A DNA stretch of 64,000 nucleotides from NCBI RefSeq assembly GCF_000420445.1, contig NZ_ATUY01000001.1:248001-312000 (forward strand). The letters run 5' to 3'. Shown piece by piece: positions 55,103 through 63,540 of this stretch. The notes under the pieces are model-generated. The model saw nothing but the letters and a program-made list of their open reading frames with translations, ran no database searches and had not been told where the DNA came from. The position numbers and the translations under genes were made by a program. How positions within the stretch are numbered: the first letter of the stretch is position 1; each line of letters begins with the position of its first letter. This DNA is from Actinotignum urinale DSM 15805 (GTDB lineage Bacteria > Actinomycetota > Actinomycetes > Actinomycetales > Actinomycetaceae).

Positions 55103-55120
55103 TAGAGATGTACATCTCTA
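55103..55120. promoter_or_regulatory. Perfect 18-bp palindrome
   Basis: TAGAGATGTACATCTCTA reads the same on both strands. It lies 10 bases before promoter repeat copy B and could be an extra regulator site. ATGTACA also occurs near 53815 and 53895 upstream of the 71-aa gene. Confidence 0.5.
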
Positions 55121-55130
55121 AGTTTTCTTG

Positions 55131-55203
55131 AAAATAGGCGGAAAACGACTGGATAAGTAGCGAAGTCTATGGCTGTATATACATACCGAAACGGTACACA
55201 ACA
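55131..55203 (+). promoter_or_regulatory. Prophage promoter/operator repeat, copy B
   Basis: A second copy of the element at 54615, differing by a one-base deletion and one substitution near its left end. It carries the same TACCGAAACGGTA palindrome (55184-55196) and ends 14 bases before the ATG of the 97-residue gene. Confidence 0.75.
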
Positions 55204-55217
55204 GAAAGGTAGCAGCC

Positions 55218-55511
55218 ATGAACACCACAAAGATCACCAGCGAAACCCTCCAGATGAGCGTTGATTCCTACGGGACGGTTCTTGCCTACGGGAACTACAC
55301 GCTAGCAAGTTTTGCTACCTGGACCAAGACTGAAGGCTTTGGCAATAACGCCCAAATCTACCGGTTGATGGAAGAACCCGTCAGCGGGTTCGGGCCTAAC
55401 TCGAGGGGCCGCGGAGAATGCGAACTCGAACTCATCGCTGAGTCAGACCACCTTTTCGCTGACGCCGGACATGCGATCGCCTGGGCGTTAGCTAATCTTC
55501 CCGAAGCCTAG
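55218..55511 (+). CDS. Prophage protein of unknown function, 97 aa
   Basis: A small acidic protein (MNTTKITSETLQMSVDSYGT at the start, ESDHLFADAGHAIAWAL near the end). GAAAGGTAG lies upstream of the ATG. It precedes the large terminase in the same direction. A degraded homologue of its C-terminus appears at 62710-62808, in the same position relative to the second terminase fragment, which shows the gene pair belongs together. No family recognised. Confidence 0.68.
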   Translation: MNTTKITSETLQMSVDSYGTVLAYGNYTLASFATWTKTEGFGNNAQIYRLMEEPVSGFGPNSRGRGECELELIAESDHLFADAGHAIAWALANLPEA

Positions 55512-55587
55512 CCCCCGCCGGGCATGAGGGCACCTGCTATCGCTGGTAGCAACTGACTTTTTAACCAATAGAAGGTAACTGATTCGT

Positions 55588-56782
55588 ATGCGTCAGCTAG
55601 CTGAATATCACCCGACCCGGTTCATGGCTGAAAGCTCGCGCTATGACAAGCGCCGAGCCGACTTTGCGGTCGCGTTCATCCAAGCGTTAAAGCATACGAA
55701 AGGCCGGTGGGCAGGAAAACCTTTTAAGTTGATTGATTGGCAAGAACAAATCATTCGCGACCTTTTCGGGGTGGTAAAACCTGACGGGTTTCGCCAATTC
55801 ACTACCGCCTACGTGGAGATCCCTAAAAAGCAAGGGAAATCTGAATTAGCCGCCGCCGTCGCACTCTTACTGTGTTGCGGCGATGGCGAGGAACGCGCTG
55901 AAGTTTATGGGTGTGCTGCCGATCGGCAACAAGCATCCATCGTGTTCGAAGTGGCAGCCGACATGGTGAGAATGTGTCCCCCATTAGCCAAGCGGGTAAA
56001 GATCCTTAGAAGCCAAAAACGTATCATCTACTCCCCTACTAATTCTTTCTACCAGGTACTATCGGCCGAGGCCTATTCCAAACACGGATTCAATATTTCT
56101 GGAGTGGTATTCGATGAGCTACACACCCAACCCAACCGGGCGCTCTTCGACGTGATGACCAAAGGCAGTGGGGATGCTCGCACCCAGCCACTGTATTTCT
56201 TGATCACAACCGCCGGCACCGACACCCACAGCATCTGCTACGAGCAACACCAAAAAGCCCAAGACATCCTAGATGGCAAAAAGCACGACCCCACTTTCTA
56301 TCCAGTCATATATGGGGCAGCGCAAGATGATGACTGGACCGATGAAGCCGTGTGGCATAAAGCCAACCCATCCTTGGATATAACCGTGCCTGTTGAGAAG
56401 GTGCGGGCAGCGTTTAACTCTGCCCGCCAGAATCCGGCTGAAGAAAACACGTTCAGGCAGCTGCGGCTCAATCAGTGGGTGAAGCAGAGCGTGCGGTGGA
56501 TGCCTATGCACGTCTGGAATCAAAACAACACCCCAGTAGATTTATCGGAGTTGGAGGGCCGGGTTTGTTACGGCGGACTTGACCTGGCATCCACCACCGA
56601 TATCACAGCTTTCGTACTGGTATTCCCACCCACGGATGACGATGACAAATACACGGTCGCGCCCTGGTTTTGGATACCCGAAGACAACCTGAAACTGCGA
56701 GTCGCCCGCGATCACGTCCCCTACGACCTATGGCATCAGCAAGGCCACCTACTCACGACTGAGGGCAACGTGGTGCACTACG
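55588..56782 (+). pseudogene. Phage terminase large subunit, 3' truncated
   Basis: The DNA-packaging motor ATPase. Walker A is PKKQGKSELAAAVAL, Walker B VVFDELHTQP, and the start of the nuclease domain is CYGGLDLASTTDITAF with its catalytic aspartate. Homology ends after TTEGNVVHYG at 56782; beyond it the open frame reads antisense into an integrase relic until 56928. About 140 C-terminal residues, most of the nuclease domain, are missing. A related C-terminal half lies at 62911-63540. Confidence 0.88.
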
Positions 56783-56799
56783 GGTACAAGTTCGCCATG

Positions 56800-57404
56800 T
56801 CGTTGTCACCCAGTCAGTTAACAGGTCAGTCAACTCCTCAACGTGGTCGCTCAGCGGGTCCGTGCGGTCGTAATTGGTACGCAAGTGGCGCTCGAATGGA
56901 ACGACGTTGGCAACGCCAATGGCACTGACGGCTACTTCTCTTCGCACCGCAGCGCACACCGCAACGGCCCACGTCGCGCGAAGCCGGCTGGGAAGCACAT
57001 GGAAGTCCCGCCCGACGTTGAGCCCCTGGTGCCACACGGGTTTTCTCCGCGGCCAAGAACGTATTCGTGCGGATCTTTTCTGGCCGCGAGTTCTTCCACC
57101 ACGCCCGCGAACACCGCCGACACCGGGACAGCATGGACCATGTCGTAGCGCTTTACCCACACGGTTCCGTTGTCATCTCGGGTGACGTCCTCCGCACGGA
57201 GGTACGACGCGGTAGCGCCGCTACAGCCCGCACCGAGACAAAGGGCAAGGACACCTTCGGCGGCGCGTTGTCGCCCAACTTCCACTGCTCAATGTCGTCA
57301 GCGTCAGGCTTGCGACCACCCCGCGGAGCAGGCGGAGTCGGCTTCTGTTCGGTGCGCGGCCGCGACCAGGCAGCAGCGTCAAGCATGGCAAGGTTCACGG
57401 TCAA
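56800..57404 (-). pseudogene. Decayed integrase-like (tyrosine recombinase) gene
   Basis: Minus-strand fragments in three frames: PAPRGGRKPDADDIEQW, then GVLALCLGAGCSGATASYLR with RAEDVTRDDNGTVWVKR and VPVSAVF, then VSAIGVANVVPFERHLRTNY. This is the pattern (LGAGLSG...LR..DV) of an actinobacterial phage/plasmid integrase-like family. At least two frameshifts are needed. The DNA is visibly GC-richer than its neighbours. It abuts the truncated terminase. Confidence 0.42.
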
Positions 57405-57468
57405 GTCCCATCAGCAAGCGTTACACAACACTAAGGGACGCAACCGCCGTTGGAACACTGCTGCTATG

Positions 57469-58071
57469 TCAGAGCCCGAAAGCTCCGCCGCTGACGAGGA
57501 TCACGATGCCGAGGCCGATGAGAACGATGGGAAAGAGGATGTCCTCCCAGCGTTCGAGCACTTCCGCGATCGGGGGGCGGGTGGCGACGAACTTTGCCAG
57601 GGCCACCAGGACCGCAACGAACGCGAGGAAGATAACGCAGTAGGCGACTACTGCGAGAGGTTCCACGCTGAGGAATACAGGGGTGTAGACACCGATGTTG
57701 TCGCCGCCATTGGCAAACGTGACGCCTGCGACTGTCCAAACGCCGACCTTCTTGCCGGCAACCTTGGCCTCGTCGTCATCGTCGTCATCGTCTCCGCGCC
57801 AGGCCTGCCATGCGGCCCAGAGGCCGATGCCCAGAGGGATGAGACCAAAGTATGGAATAGCTGCCGGGGGCAGAAATGCTCCGGCGCCGATGGTCATAAG
57901 GATCGCGGCGACGAGGATGCCGGCAAATCCGAGGAACTGGCCGGCCAGAATACGAGCGGTTGTGCCTCTCTGGCCTGCCCCTCGCGCGAAGAAGAGGGAG
58001 AGCACGATGATGTCGTCGATGTTGGTAGCTGCGAACAGGCCTATCGCCTGCAAGACCGTGGTGAGGATCAT
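57469..58071 (-). CDS. cadD: Cadmium resistance transporter CadD
   Basis: A 200-residue membrane protein of the CadD family with about five hydrophobic segments and the characteristic ATNIDDIIVLSLFFA and FANGGDNIGVYTPVFL motifs (conserved Asp pairs). The loop between them is a run of aspartates. It exports or excludes cadmium. The ATG at 58071 overlaps the cmtR stop. Base composition is GC-rich and unlike the flanking genes, so the module was acquired. Confidence 0.9.
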   Translation of the reverse strand: MILTTVLQAIGLFAATNIDDIIVLSLFFARGAGQRGTTARILAGQFLGFAGILVAAILMTIGAGAFLPPAAIPYFGLIPLGIGLWAAWQAWRGDDDDDDDEAKVAGKKVGVWTVAGVTFANGGDNIGVYTPVFLSVEPLAVVAYCVIFLAFVAVLVALAKFVATRPPIAEVLERWEDILFPIVLIGLGIVILVSGGAFGL

Positions 58072-58427
58072 GCGCCCTCCCCAGCTACGTCGCATCCGGG
58101 AAGCGAGCAGGCGGGATCGATGCACGGGGCGTCTTCGTCTACTGCCAGGGTGGCATCGACCAGTGTCGTCAGCGCCTGCGCCAGGTGCGGATCGGCGATC
58201 TCGTATCGTGTCCGACGACCCTCGGGCTCGGAGACGACGATACCGCAATCGCGCAGGCATGCCAGGTGGTTGGACACATTCGAGCGTGTCAGGTCCAGAG
58301 CTCGAGCCAGTTCCGCCGGGTAAGCGGGATGGTCGAGCAAGGTCAAGATGATCCGAGATCGAGTGGGGTCGGCCAGTGCACGACCCAGGCGGTTCATCAC
58401 GTCGAGACGCGAAATAATAGTCAGCAT
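58068..58427 (-). CDS. cmtR: CmtR-type Cd/Pb-sensing ArsR-family repressor
   Basis: 119 residues, the length of Mycobacterium CmtR. Winged-helix DNA-binding domain (LADPTRSRIILTLL, LTRSNVSNHLACLRDCGIV). The two cysteines in ACLRDC are the alpha-4C site, and a C-terminal CIDPACSLPGC provides the third ligand, as in CmtR. The ATG at 58427 lies seven bases after a perfect -10, so the mRNA is probably leaderless. It overlaps cadD by four bases and should repress the pair until Cd or Pb binds. Confidence 0.9.
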   Translation of the reverse strand: MLTIISRLDVMNRLGRALADPTRSRIILTLLDHPAYPAELARALDLTRSNVSNHLACLRDCGIVVSEPEGRRTRYEIADPHLAQALTTLVDATLAVDEDAPCIDPACSLPGCDVAGEGA

Positions 58428-58434
58428 ACACTGA

Positions 58435-58462
58435 ATTATACAGCGAGCACTGAACATGTCAA
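58435..58462 (-). promoter_or_regulatory. cmtR-cadD promoter with operator-like repeats
   Basis: On the minus strand TTGACA (complement of 58457-58462) and TATAAT (complement of 58435-58440) are separated by 16 bases. TTCAGTG occurs just inside the -35 and again after the -10, a likely CmtR-binding repeat overlapping the promoter. Confidence 0.75.
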
Positions 58463-58759
58463 GTCCGATGTAGCGGCGTAGCAGCGTGTGCTGCTCAGAA
58501 GACAGTGGAAGTGGCAGAGATTCCGGCAAAGTTGCGAAACAGCGTCGCCAGCTCGAGATCCAAGTTGTGGAGATGTGATCTTTAGTTCGTATGCTCGTGG
58601 ATCGCTCCGACCTGACCACAATCTGCTCAGGAATGTGTTTCTTACATCTTCACGGCTTCCCATCTTCCTACTCCGCAGGTGTCTAGCACGGGAATACACA
58701 CTCAAAGTCCTCGGGTCCGAAAAACTAGCTCACACGAGGACGCTTTAGTTAGGTAAGGC
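58463..58759. other. Intergenic region between cmtR and a transposase fragment
   Basis: About 300 bases with no gene recognised. Its right edge contains an iron-box-like sequence at 58749-58767 (TTAGGTAAGGCTTAACC core) without an obvious target gene. Confidence 0.35.
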
Positions 58760-59092
58760 TTAACCACGTGGTGCCTCAAGCAAAGTTAGCATCGATGCCG
58801 TCAAATACTTCCCGCACTGGCACCCAGAGGCTACCCACACGCGCTCTAAGGCTTTCTTCGACATGACCGAATACTTAGTAGGCCGAACCGTGCGGTAATC
58901 AATCCTTACCACACCCGGATCACCAACAACATCACTTGTCAGATACCTCCTTGCGCTAACCCTGGACAATCCTGTTACCTCACAAAAATTATCTAACACT
59001 CTCCCCATTTTCCTTTTTCGAAGCCCCGCGATAGACCTGACGCAACCGCTTCGTAACCTCAATGCGCGTACCCAAACAAACCACTCCATCAT
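58760..59092 (-). pseudogene. Transposase N-terminal fragment
   Basis: 110 codons with RVLDNFCEVTGLSRVSARRY and a distal LERVWVASGCQCGKYL. This resembles the helix-turn-helix N-terminus of integrase-type transposases (the DEFCAVTGYHRKYA pattern). The catalytic domain is missing and the frame ends at an unrelated stop. It is a relic marking another insertion near the cadmium module. Confidence 0.5.
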
Positions 59093-59177
59093 TCATGCAA
59101 ACAATCTATTTCGCGCTCAAACTAAATGAGACACCACACCACCTTCACGCTCAAAATATGTAAAGTACGCCGTCATC

Positions 59178-59260
59178 TTGACAATACTTTTATCGAAAAT
59201 GGATAATGGAGAATTACAGAGAAGAAAGCATGTCAACGTCGCATGCTTTCCGGGTCACTG
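59178..59260 (+). promoter_or_regulatory. Promoter and structured leader of malY-nhaC
   Basis: TTGACA at 59178 and GATAAT at 59202 with an 18-base spacer form a plausible promoter. The leader then has a nine-bp stem (GAAAGCATG at 59224-59232, complement at 59242-59250) without a U tract. No known riboswitch recognised. Confidence 0.5.
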
Positions 59261-59294
59261 AGGACTCGATCTCCTCTAACGAAAGTCGCTTGTT

Positions 59295-60500
59295 ATGAAT
59301 ATAGACTTTTCTCAGCCAGTTAATCGCTGGAATACTCACAGCGCTAAATGGGATTTGCTCACACAACCCTACGGAAAAGATGCCATTAGTTTATCTGTGG
59401 CAGATATGGAATTCCGTACAGCTTCCCCTATCTCACAGGCTATTTGTTCTGCTGCTGAATTAGGCTGCTACGGTTACACCGAAGTCTTTGAAGATTTCGC
59501 CAACACTGCCGTTCACTGGCAAATTCAACGCCACAACTGGAGTCCCGATCCTTCGTCGGTCATATTTTTCCCACGTGTTGTTCAGTGTTTATCCTCCTTA
59601 CTCCATAGCCCTATTCCATACCACACAAATCATCCGCCTCAACTCGGCACAGAACATAAAAATTGGCGCGTTTCCTGCCTTTTCCCGGCATATGATCCAC
59701 TGATCGAAGTCATCGAACTCTCAGATGCACAGCTCATTCCCGTAGAATTAGTAGAAGAAAAAGGCAAATACGTTATAGATTTCACCGTCCTGCGCCAAGC
59801 GCTTGAAAAATCAGACTTATTCATCCTCTGCAATCCGCACAATCCCACAGGCAGAGTCTGGACTAGCGAAGAACTTCATTGCATAACGAAGATTGCCAAG
59901 GAAACCGGCACTATTATTTTTTCCGACGACGTACACGCAGATTTCCTGCGCGGGGTAACACATCCATATACCCCTTTGGCCTCAATCGCACCTGATTTAT
60001 GGGAATCCGGGCACATTATCCACTGTGCTTCTCCGGGAAAAACTTTCAATCTTGCAGGCCTTGAATCCACGGCAATTTTTAGTCAAGGAGATACCGCGAA
60101 GCTTCTACACAAAGCCAAAAGAGCATACGGCTTACACAACCCGAACTATTTTGCCATACCTGGAGCTATAGCAGCATGGACTTACGGAGAAGAATACCTC
60201 GAAGAACTACTCCCCTATATTGACTCCAACATTGGATATACGGTGAATTATTTTCGCACACATCTACCTCGGGCTATTGTTTACGAACCTGAAGGAACCT
60301 ACCTGGTATGGATTGATCTTCGTTCCTACATTTCTTCTGCTGAAGATCTCACCGCGCTTATGCATAAAAGCAAAGTGGTTGTCTCCCGTGGTGAAGATTT
60401 TGGTTCACGCTACCTGGGATACATCAGGATTAACACGGCATTACCCCGCACTCAGTTAGAAGAAGCTCTTTCGCGCTTATCCGCACATCTTAACCCCTAA
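59295..60500 (+). CDS. MalY/PatB-type PLP-dependent aminotransferase or cystathionine beta-lyase
   Basis: A 401-residue fold-type I PLP enzyme of the MalY/PatB group. Landmarks: LSVADMEFRT near the N-terminus, CNPHNPTGRVWT, SDDVHADF, and the PLP lysine in ASPGKTFNLAGL; the C-terminal domain ends with the RINTALPRTQLEEAL region. These enzymes cleave cystathionine or cysteine and can act as aminotransferases. A/T-richer than the core. The start lacks a good ribosome site. It is probably co-transcribed with the antiporter gene 40 bases on. Confidence 0.88.
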   Translation: MNIDFSQPVNRWNTHSAKWDLLTQPYGKDAISLSVADMEFRTASPISQAICSAAELGCYGYTEVFEDFANTAVHWQIQRHNWSPDPSSVIFFPRVVQCLSSLLHSPIPYHTNHPPQLGTEHKNWRVSCLFPAYDPLIEVIELSDAQLIPVELVEEKGKYVIDFTVLRQALEKSDLFILCNPHNPTGRVWTSEELHCITKIAKETGTIIFSDDVHADFLRGVTHPYTPLASIAPDLWESGHIIHCASPGKTFNLAGLESTAIFSQGDTAKLLHKAKRAYGLHNPNYFAIPGAIAAWTYGEEYLEELLPYIDSNIGYTVNYFRTHLPRAIVYEPEGTYLVWIDLRSYISSAEDLTALMHKSKVVVSRGEDFGSRYLGYIRINTALPRTQLEEALSRLSAHLNP

Positions 60501-60539
60501 AGCACACAACGTTATTGAGTAATAGAGAGGAAAATTCTC

Positions 60540-62054
60540 ATGTCGAAGGATAAAGACGCGTCTAAGAAAGAACCCACCAAAGATGTAGCTAAGAATAACC
60601 CTAAAATAGGCAACCCCAGACAAATCAAACGCCCGGGAGTGCTTTTATCTTTGATCCCGATCGCATCCCTCATCGTTTTGCTCGGCGGTGGATATATCTA
60701 TGCGCAACTACCTGTAGAACCCCTACTGATTGCAGCAGCTACCGTTTCTGCGCTACTTGCCTGGTACCTCGGGCATGATTGGGATAGCATGATCCAATCA
60801 ATTGCCCACAAAATCGCGAAAACTATGCCCGCTATTCTCATTCTCATTACCGTGGGTGGGCTTATTGGCGCATGGATGGCTGGCGGAACAATCCCCATGC
60901 TTATTTACTACGGTTTGAAAATCATCAATCCCAATTTTCTTACGCTCATTGCTTTAGTGGTTACAGCGATCGTTTCGCTATGCACAGGAACATCGTGGGG
61001 ATCAGTAGGAACAATTGGCGTGGCATTTATGGGAGTAGCAGTGGGAATGGATGCCAATCTTCCCATGGTGGCAGGGGCTATCGTCTCCGGTGCTTACTTT
61101 GGAGATAAACTCTCGCCGTTATCAGATACAACAAATATTGCCTCCCTAGCAACCGAAGTGAACCTATTTGTCCACATTAAACACCTCCTGTGGACAACCG
61201 TTCCTGCTTTCTTATGTTCAGCAACGGTCTATTTAGTGTGCGGGTTGCAATCGTCAGGCGGAACAGTTCCAGAAAAAGTAGGGACTATTTTGCAAAATCT
61301 GGATAACGCATTTAACTGGAACGTTATTATGCTCCTCATTCCGGTGCTCATTGTTCTTATCGGCTCTGTCCTCGGGAAGCCCACCATTCCCGTTATGCTT
61401 ATTTCCACTTTTGTGGCAATGTTTAACGCAGTCGTTATTCAAAAAGTGAGCTTTGCGGATACGGTGAAAAGCACTGTTGAGGGCTTTAACATCGATATGA
61501 TTACACACCCGGGATTCAATGCAGACACCGCTATTGAGGAGGTATCTACACTCTTGAACCGCGGAGGCATGGGATCGATGATGAGCGTTCTCCTTATCTG
61601 CTTCTGCGCCATTAGTTTTGCTGGAATAGTATCCGTTTCTGGAGCTTTGGAAGTACTGGTGGAAAAGCTGCTCAACTTTGTTCACTCCACCATCAGCCTT
61701 ATTGCCACCACGATTCTTGTCGGCCTTACAACCATTGGTATCACATCCAACGGACAGGTTTCTTTGCTCATCCCCGGAGAAATGCTTCGGCCGGCCTATA
61801 TTAAACGCGGGCTTGACCCCAAAAATCTCGGGCGAACCATTGAAGATTCGGTAACCGTGATCGAACCCATCCTCCCCTGGACTTCGGCAGGTGCCTACAT
61901 GGCCGGCACCTTAGGAGTAGCGACAATCAGCTACATGCCCTGGGCAATATCTAACTGGATAGCACTCTTCTTCGCATTACTGTGGGGACTAACCGGTATT
62001 GGAATCGCCAAGCTCACCCCTGAAAAACAGGCAGAATTGGAAAAGGATCTCTAA
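60540..62054 (+). CDS. NhaC-family Na+/H+ antiporter
   Basis: A 504-residue membrane protein with roughly 11-12 hydrophobic segments after a 35-residue Lys/Asp-rich cytoplasmic tail. Family motifs include CTGTSWGSVGTIG, SGAYFGDKLSPLSDTTNIAS and EPILPWTSAGAYMAGTLG. NhaC relatives exchange Na+ for protons or, as MleN, malate/lactate; next to a MalY-type enzyme an organic-acid or amino-acid substrate is possible. AGAGAGGAAA precedes the ATG by about 10 bases. Confidence 0.9.
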   Translation: MSKDKDASKKEPTKDVAKNNPKIGNPRQIKRPGVLLSLIPIASLIVLLGGGYIYAQLPVEPLLIAAATVSALLAWYLGHDWDSMIQSIAHKIAKTMPAILILITVGGLIGAWMAGGTIPMLIYYGLKIINPNFLTLIALVVTAIVSLCTGTSWGSVGTIGVAFMGVAVGMDANLPMVAGAIVSGAYFGDKLSPLSDTTNIASLATEVNLFVHIKHLLWTTVPAFLCSATVYLVCGLQSSGGTVPEKVGTILQNLDNAFNWNVIMLLIPVLIVLIGSVLGKPTIPVMLISTFVAMFNAVVIQKVSFADTVKSTVEGFNIDMITHPGFNADTAIEEVSTLLNRGGMGSMMSVLLICFCAISFAGIVSVSGALEVLVEKLLNFVHSTISLIATTILVGLTTIGITSNGQVSLLIPGEMLRPAYIKRGLDPKNLGRTIEDSVTVIEPILPWTSAGAYMAGTLGVATISYMPWAISNWIALFFALLWGLTGIGIAKLTPEKQAELEKDL

Positions 62055-62160
62055 ATAATTGAAGTAAGTGTAAATAGAGCGCTCTGTTGAACTCAAGTAT
62101 AGGTACTCGCGACCGTCAGCAGTATCAACCCTACGCGCTACAATGACGAATTATTCATCA

Positions 62161-62200
62161 AGCGCACGCCCGCCTACAACATATGTACCGGGTGTGCGCT
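62161..62200. terminator. Terminator hairpin between nhaC and the deoR relic
   Basis: AGCGCACGCCCG at 62161-62172 pairs with 62189-62200 (one G-U pair in 12), loop 16 bases. It sits between convergent genes, eight bases before the deoR stop. Confidence 0.65.
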
Positions 62201-62207
62201 CTCATGT

Positions 62208-62708
62208 TTATGCCACGACAATATTGCGCGCCCCAGCATGGGACAGCGTCGTTAAGAATTCTTTATCAGCGGTGCGATCCGTAATCAAAGTCCAGTTTTC
62301 GGGGAAAGCAGACCAGTAGGGAGATCCGCCGTCGTTCATTTTCGTGGAATCAGCGAGGACATAAATATTCGATGCACGGCCCATCATTTTCGTTTTCAAG
62401 CTGGATTGTTCGTAACTGAGGGATGCAATTCCCTGTTCCGGATCAATATGTGATGAGCCGATGAGTGCGGAGTGGGCGTGGATATTATCGAGCATTGAGA
62501 GTGCTGGACTACCGTTGATGTTATCTGCTTCAGTGTGGAGGAAGCCACCTAAAACGAGAACCTACACTTTTTCTTGCCGCGAAAGGACGTTAAGCGCACG
62601 CAAACCATTAGTTGCTACAGAGACGTCAAAATTATTACCCATTGCTAGGCAGAGCTACTCTGTTGTTGTTCCAGCGTCCATAATAATATGTTCGTCATCA
62701 TGAATAAG
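62208..62708 (-). pseudogene. DeoR-family regulator, C-terminal relic with nonsense codons
   Basis: The frame encodes the sugar-phosphate-sensing DeoR_C domain: IIMDAGTTTE, VATNGLRALNVL, VLVLGGFLHTEADNINGS, then YVLADSTKM and WTLITDRTADKEFL. TAG codons interrupt it at 62562-62564 and 62655-62657, and the N-terminal DNA-binding domain is replaced by phage sequence at about 62708. It may once have controlled the convergent malY-nhaC pair. Confidence 0.8.
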
Positions 62709-62709
62709 C

Positions 62710-62808
62710 TGGCTGGATGAAGGCAAACCATACAACGAATCCGATGAAGCCTTCACCGACGAAGGCCACGCCACCGCCTGGGCGATCGGCATGATCAACG
62801 CCCTCTAA
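62710..62808 (+). pseudogene. C-terminal fragment of a prophage gene related to the 97-aa gene
   Basis: 32 codons ending in TAA (WLDEGKPYNESDEAFTDEGH, then ATAWAIGMINAL) align with the C-terminus of the 97-residue protein at 55218 (ESDHLFADAGHAIAWAL). It is joined directly to the deoR relic on its left. Confidence 0.65.
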
Positions 62809-62910
62809 CCACCGCCAGCCCCGACCCACACCGGCCGGGGCACGGCTCTGAGCTTGCCACTTGCGCACTGGGCGCATCTTCCTTCTTGTTTGGTCACATG
62901 ACAGTCCCTC

Positions 62911-63540
62911 GTGTGTTACGGCGGGCTGGATCTTGCGTCGACGACGGATATCACGGCGTTCGTGCTCGTCTTTCCACCCGAAAGCGGCGACGAACCCTAT
63001 GTGATTGCGCCGTGGTTCTGGATCCCCGAAGACAACCTCACACTCCGCGTTAACCGTGACCACGTGCCCTACGACCTGTGGCAACAGCAAGGCTTTCTAC
63101 AAACCACGGAAGGCAACGTCGTTCATTACGGAGCGATCGAAACCTTCATCGAGCAACTCGGGACTCGGTTCGATATTCGCGAGATCGCGTTCGACCGGTG
63201 GGGAGCTGTCCAAATGAGCCAAAACCTCGAAGGCCTCGGCTTCACCGTTGTCCCCTTCGGGCAAGGGTTCAAAGACATGTCCCCACCAAGCAAAGAGTTG
63301 ATGAAGCTCGCACTCGAAGGTCGGCTTGCCCATGGCGGACATCCAGTCCTGTCCTGGATGGTCGATAACATTCACGTGAGAACCGACCCAGCTGGCAACA
63401 TTAAGCCGGATAAGCAGAAGTCTACGGAGAAGATCGACGGAGTCGTCGCCACCATCATGGCCTTGGATCGGGTTATCAGGTGTGGCAACACCCCAGAGGC
63501 GAGCTCAGTTTATGATTCGCGGGGACTTTTGGTGCTATGA
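62911..63540 (+). pseudogene. Phage terminase large subunit, C-terminal half
   Basis: Begins inside the nuclease domain (CYGGLDLASTTDITAF) and continues to a natural end: FDIREIAFDRWGAVQMSQNL, GQGFKDMSPPSKELM, KIDGVVATIMALDR. The first 75 codons duplicate the region at the end of the 55588 terminase but differ at many residues (for example ESGDEPYVI against TDDDDKYTV), so it comes from a related, not the same, phage. There is no ribosome site and the ATPase domain is missing. It overlaps the methyltransferase gene end by 31 bases. Confidence 0.87.

Noticed and set aside
56783-56928. C-terminal tail of the first terminase frame
   Set aside because: The residues after VVHYG have no terminase similarity and lie antisense to integrase-like sequence; the true gene ends at the breakpoint.
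57067-58323. A 418-codon open frame on the + strand
   Set aside because: It lies antisense to cmtR-cadD and the integrase relic. Its translation is low-complexity (Glu/Asp/Arg-rich) with no family pattern, while the minus-strand genes have clear motifs and a promoter. Long antisense frames are expected in GC-rich DNA.
59224-59294. SAM or other riboswitch in the malY leader
   Set aside because: Only one simple hairpin is present and no conserved SAM-I, SAM-II or SAM-IV core was recognised.
46680-62657. Amber recoding, suggested by in-frame TAGs in orfB and the deoR relic
   Set aside because: TAG is used as a normal terminator here (for example smc, the acyl-CoA ligase and proC), and the affected genes also show truncation or other damage, so ordinary decay explains them.
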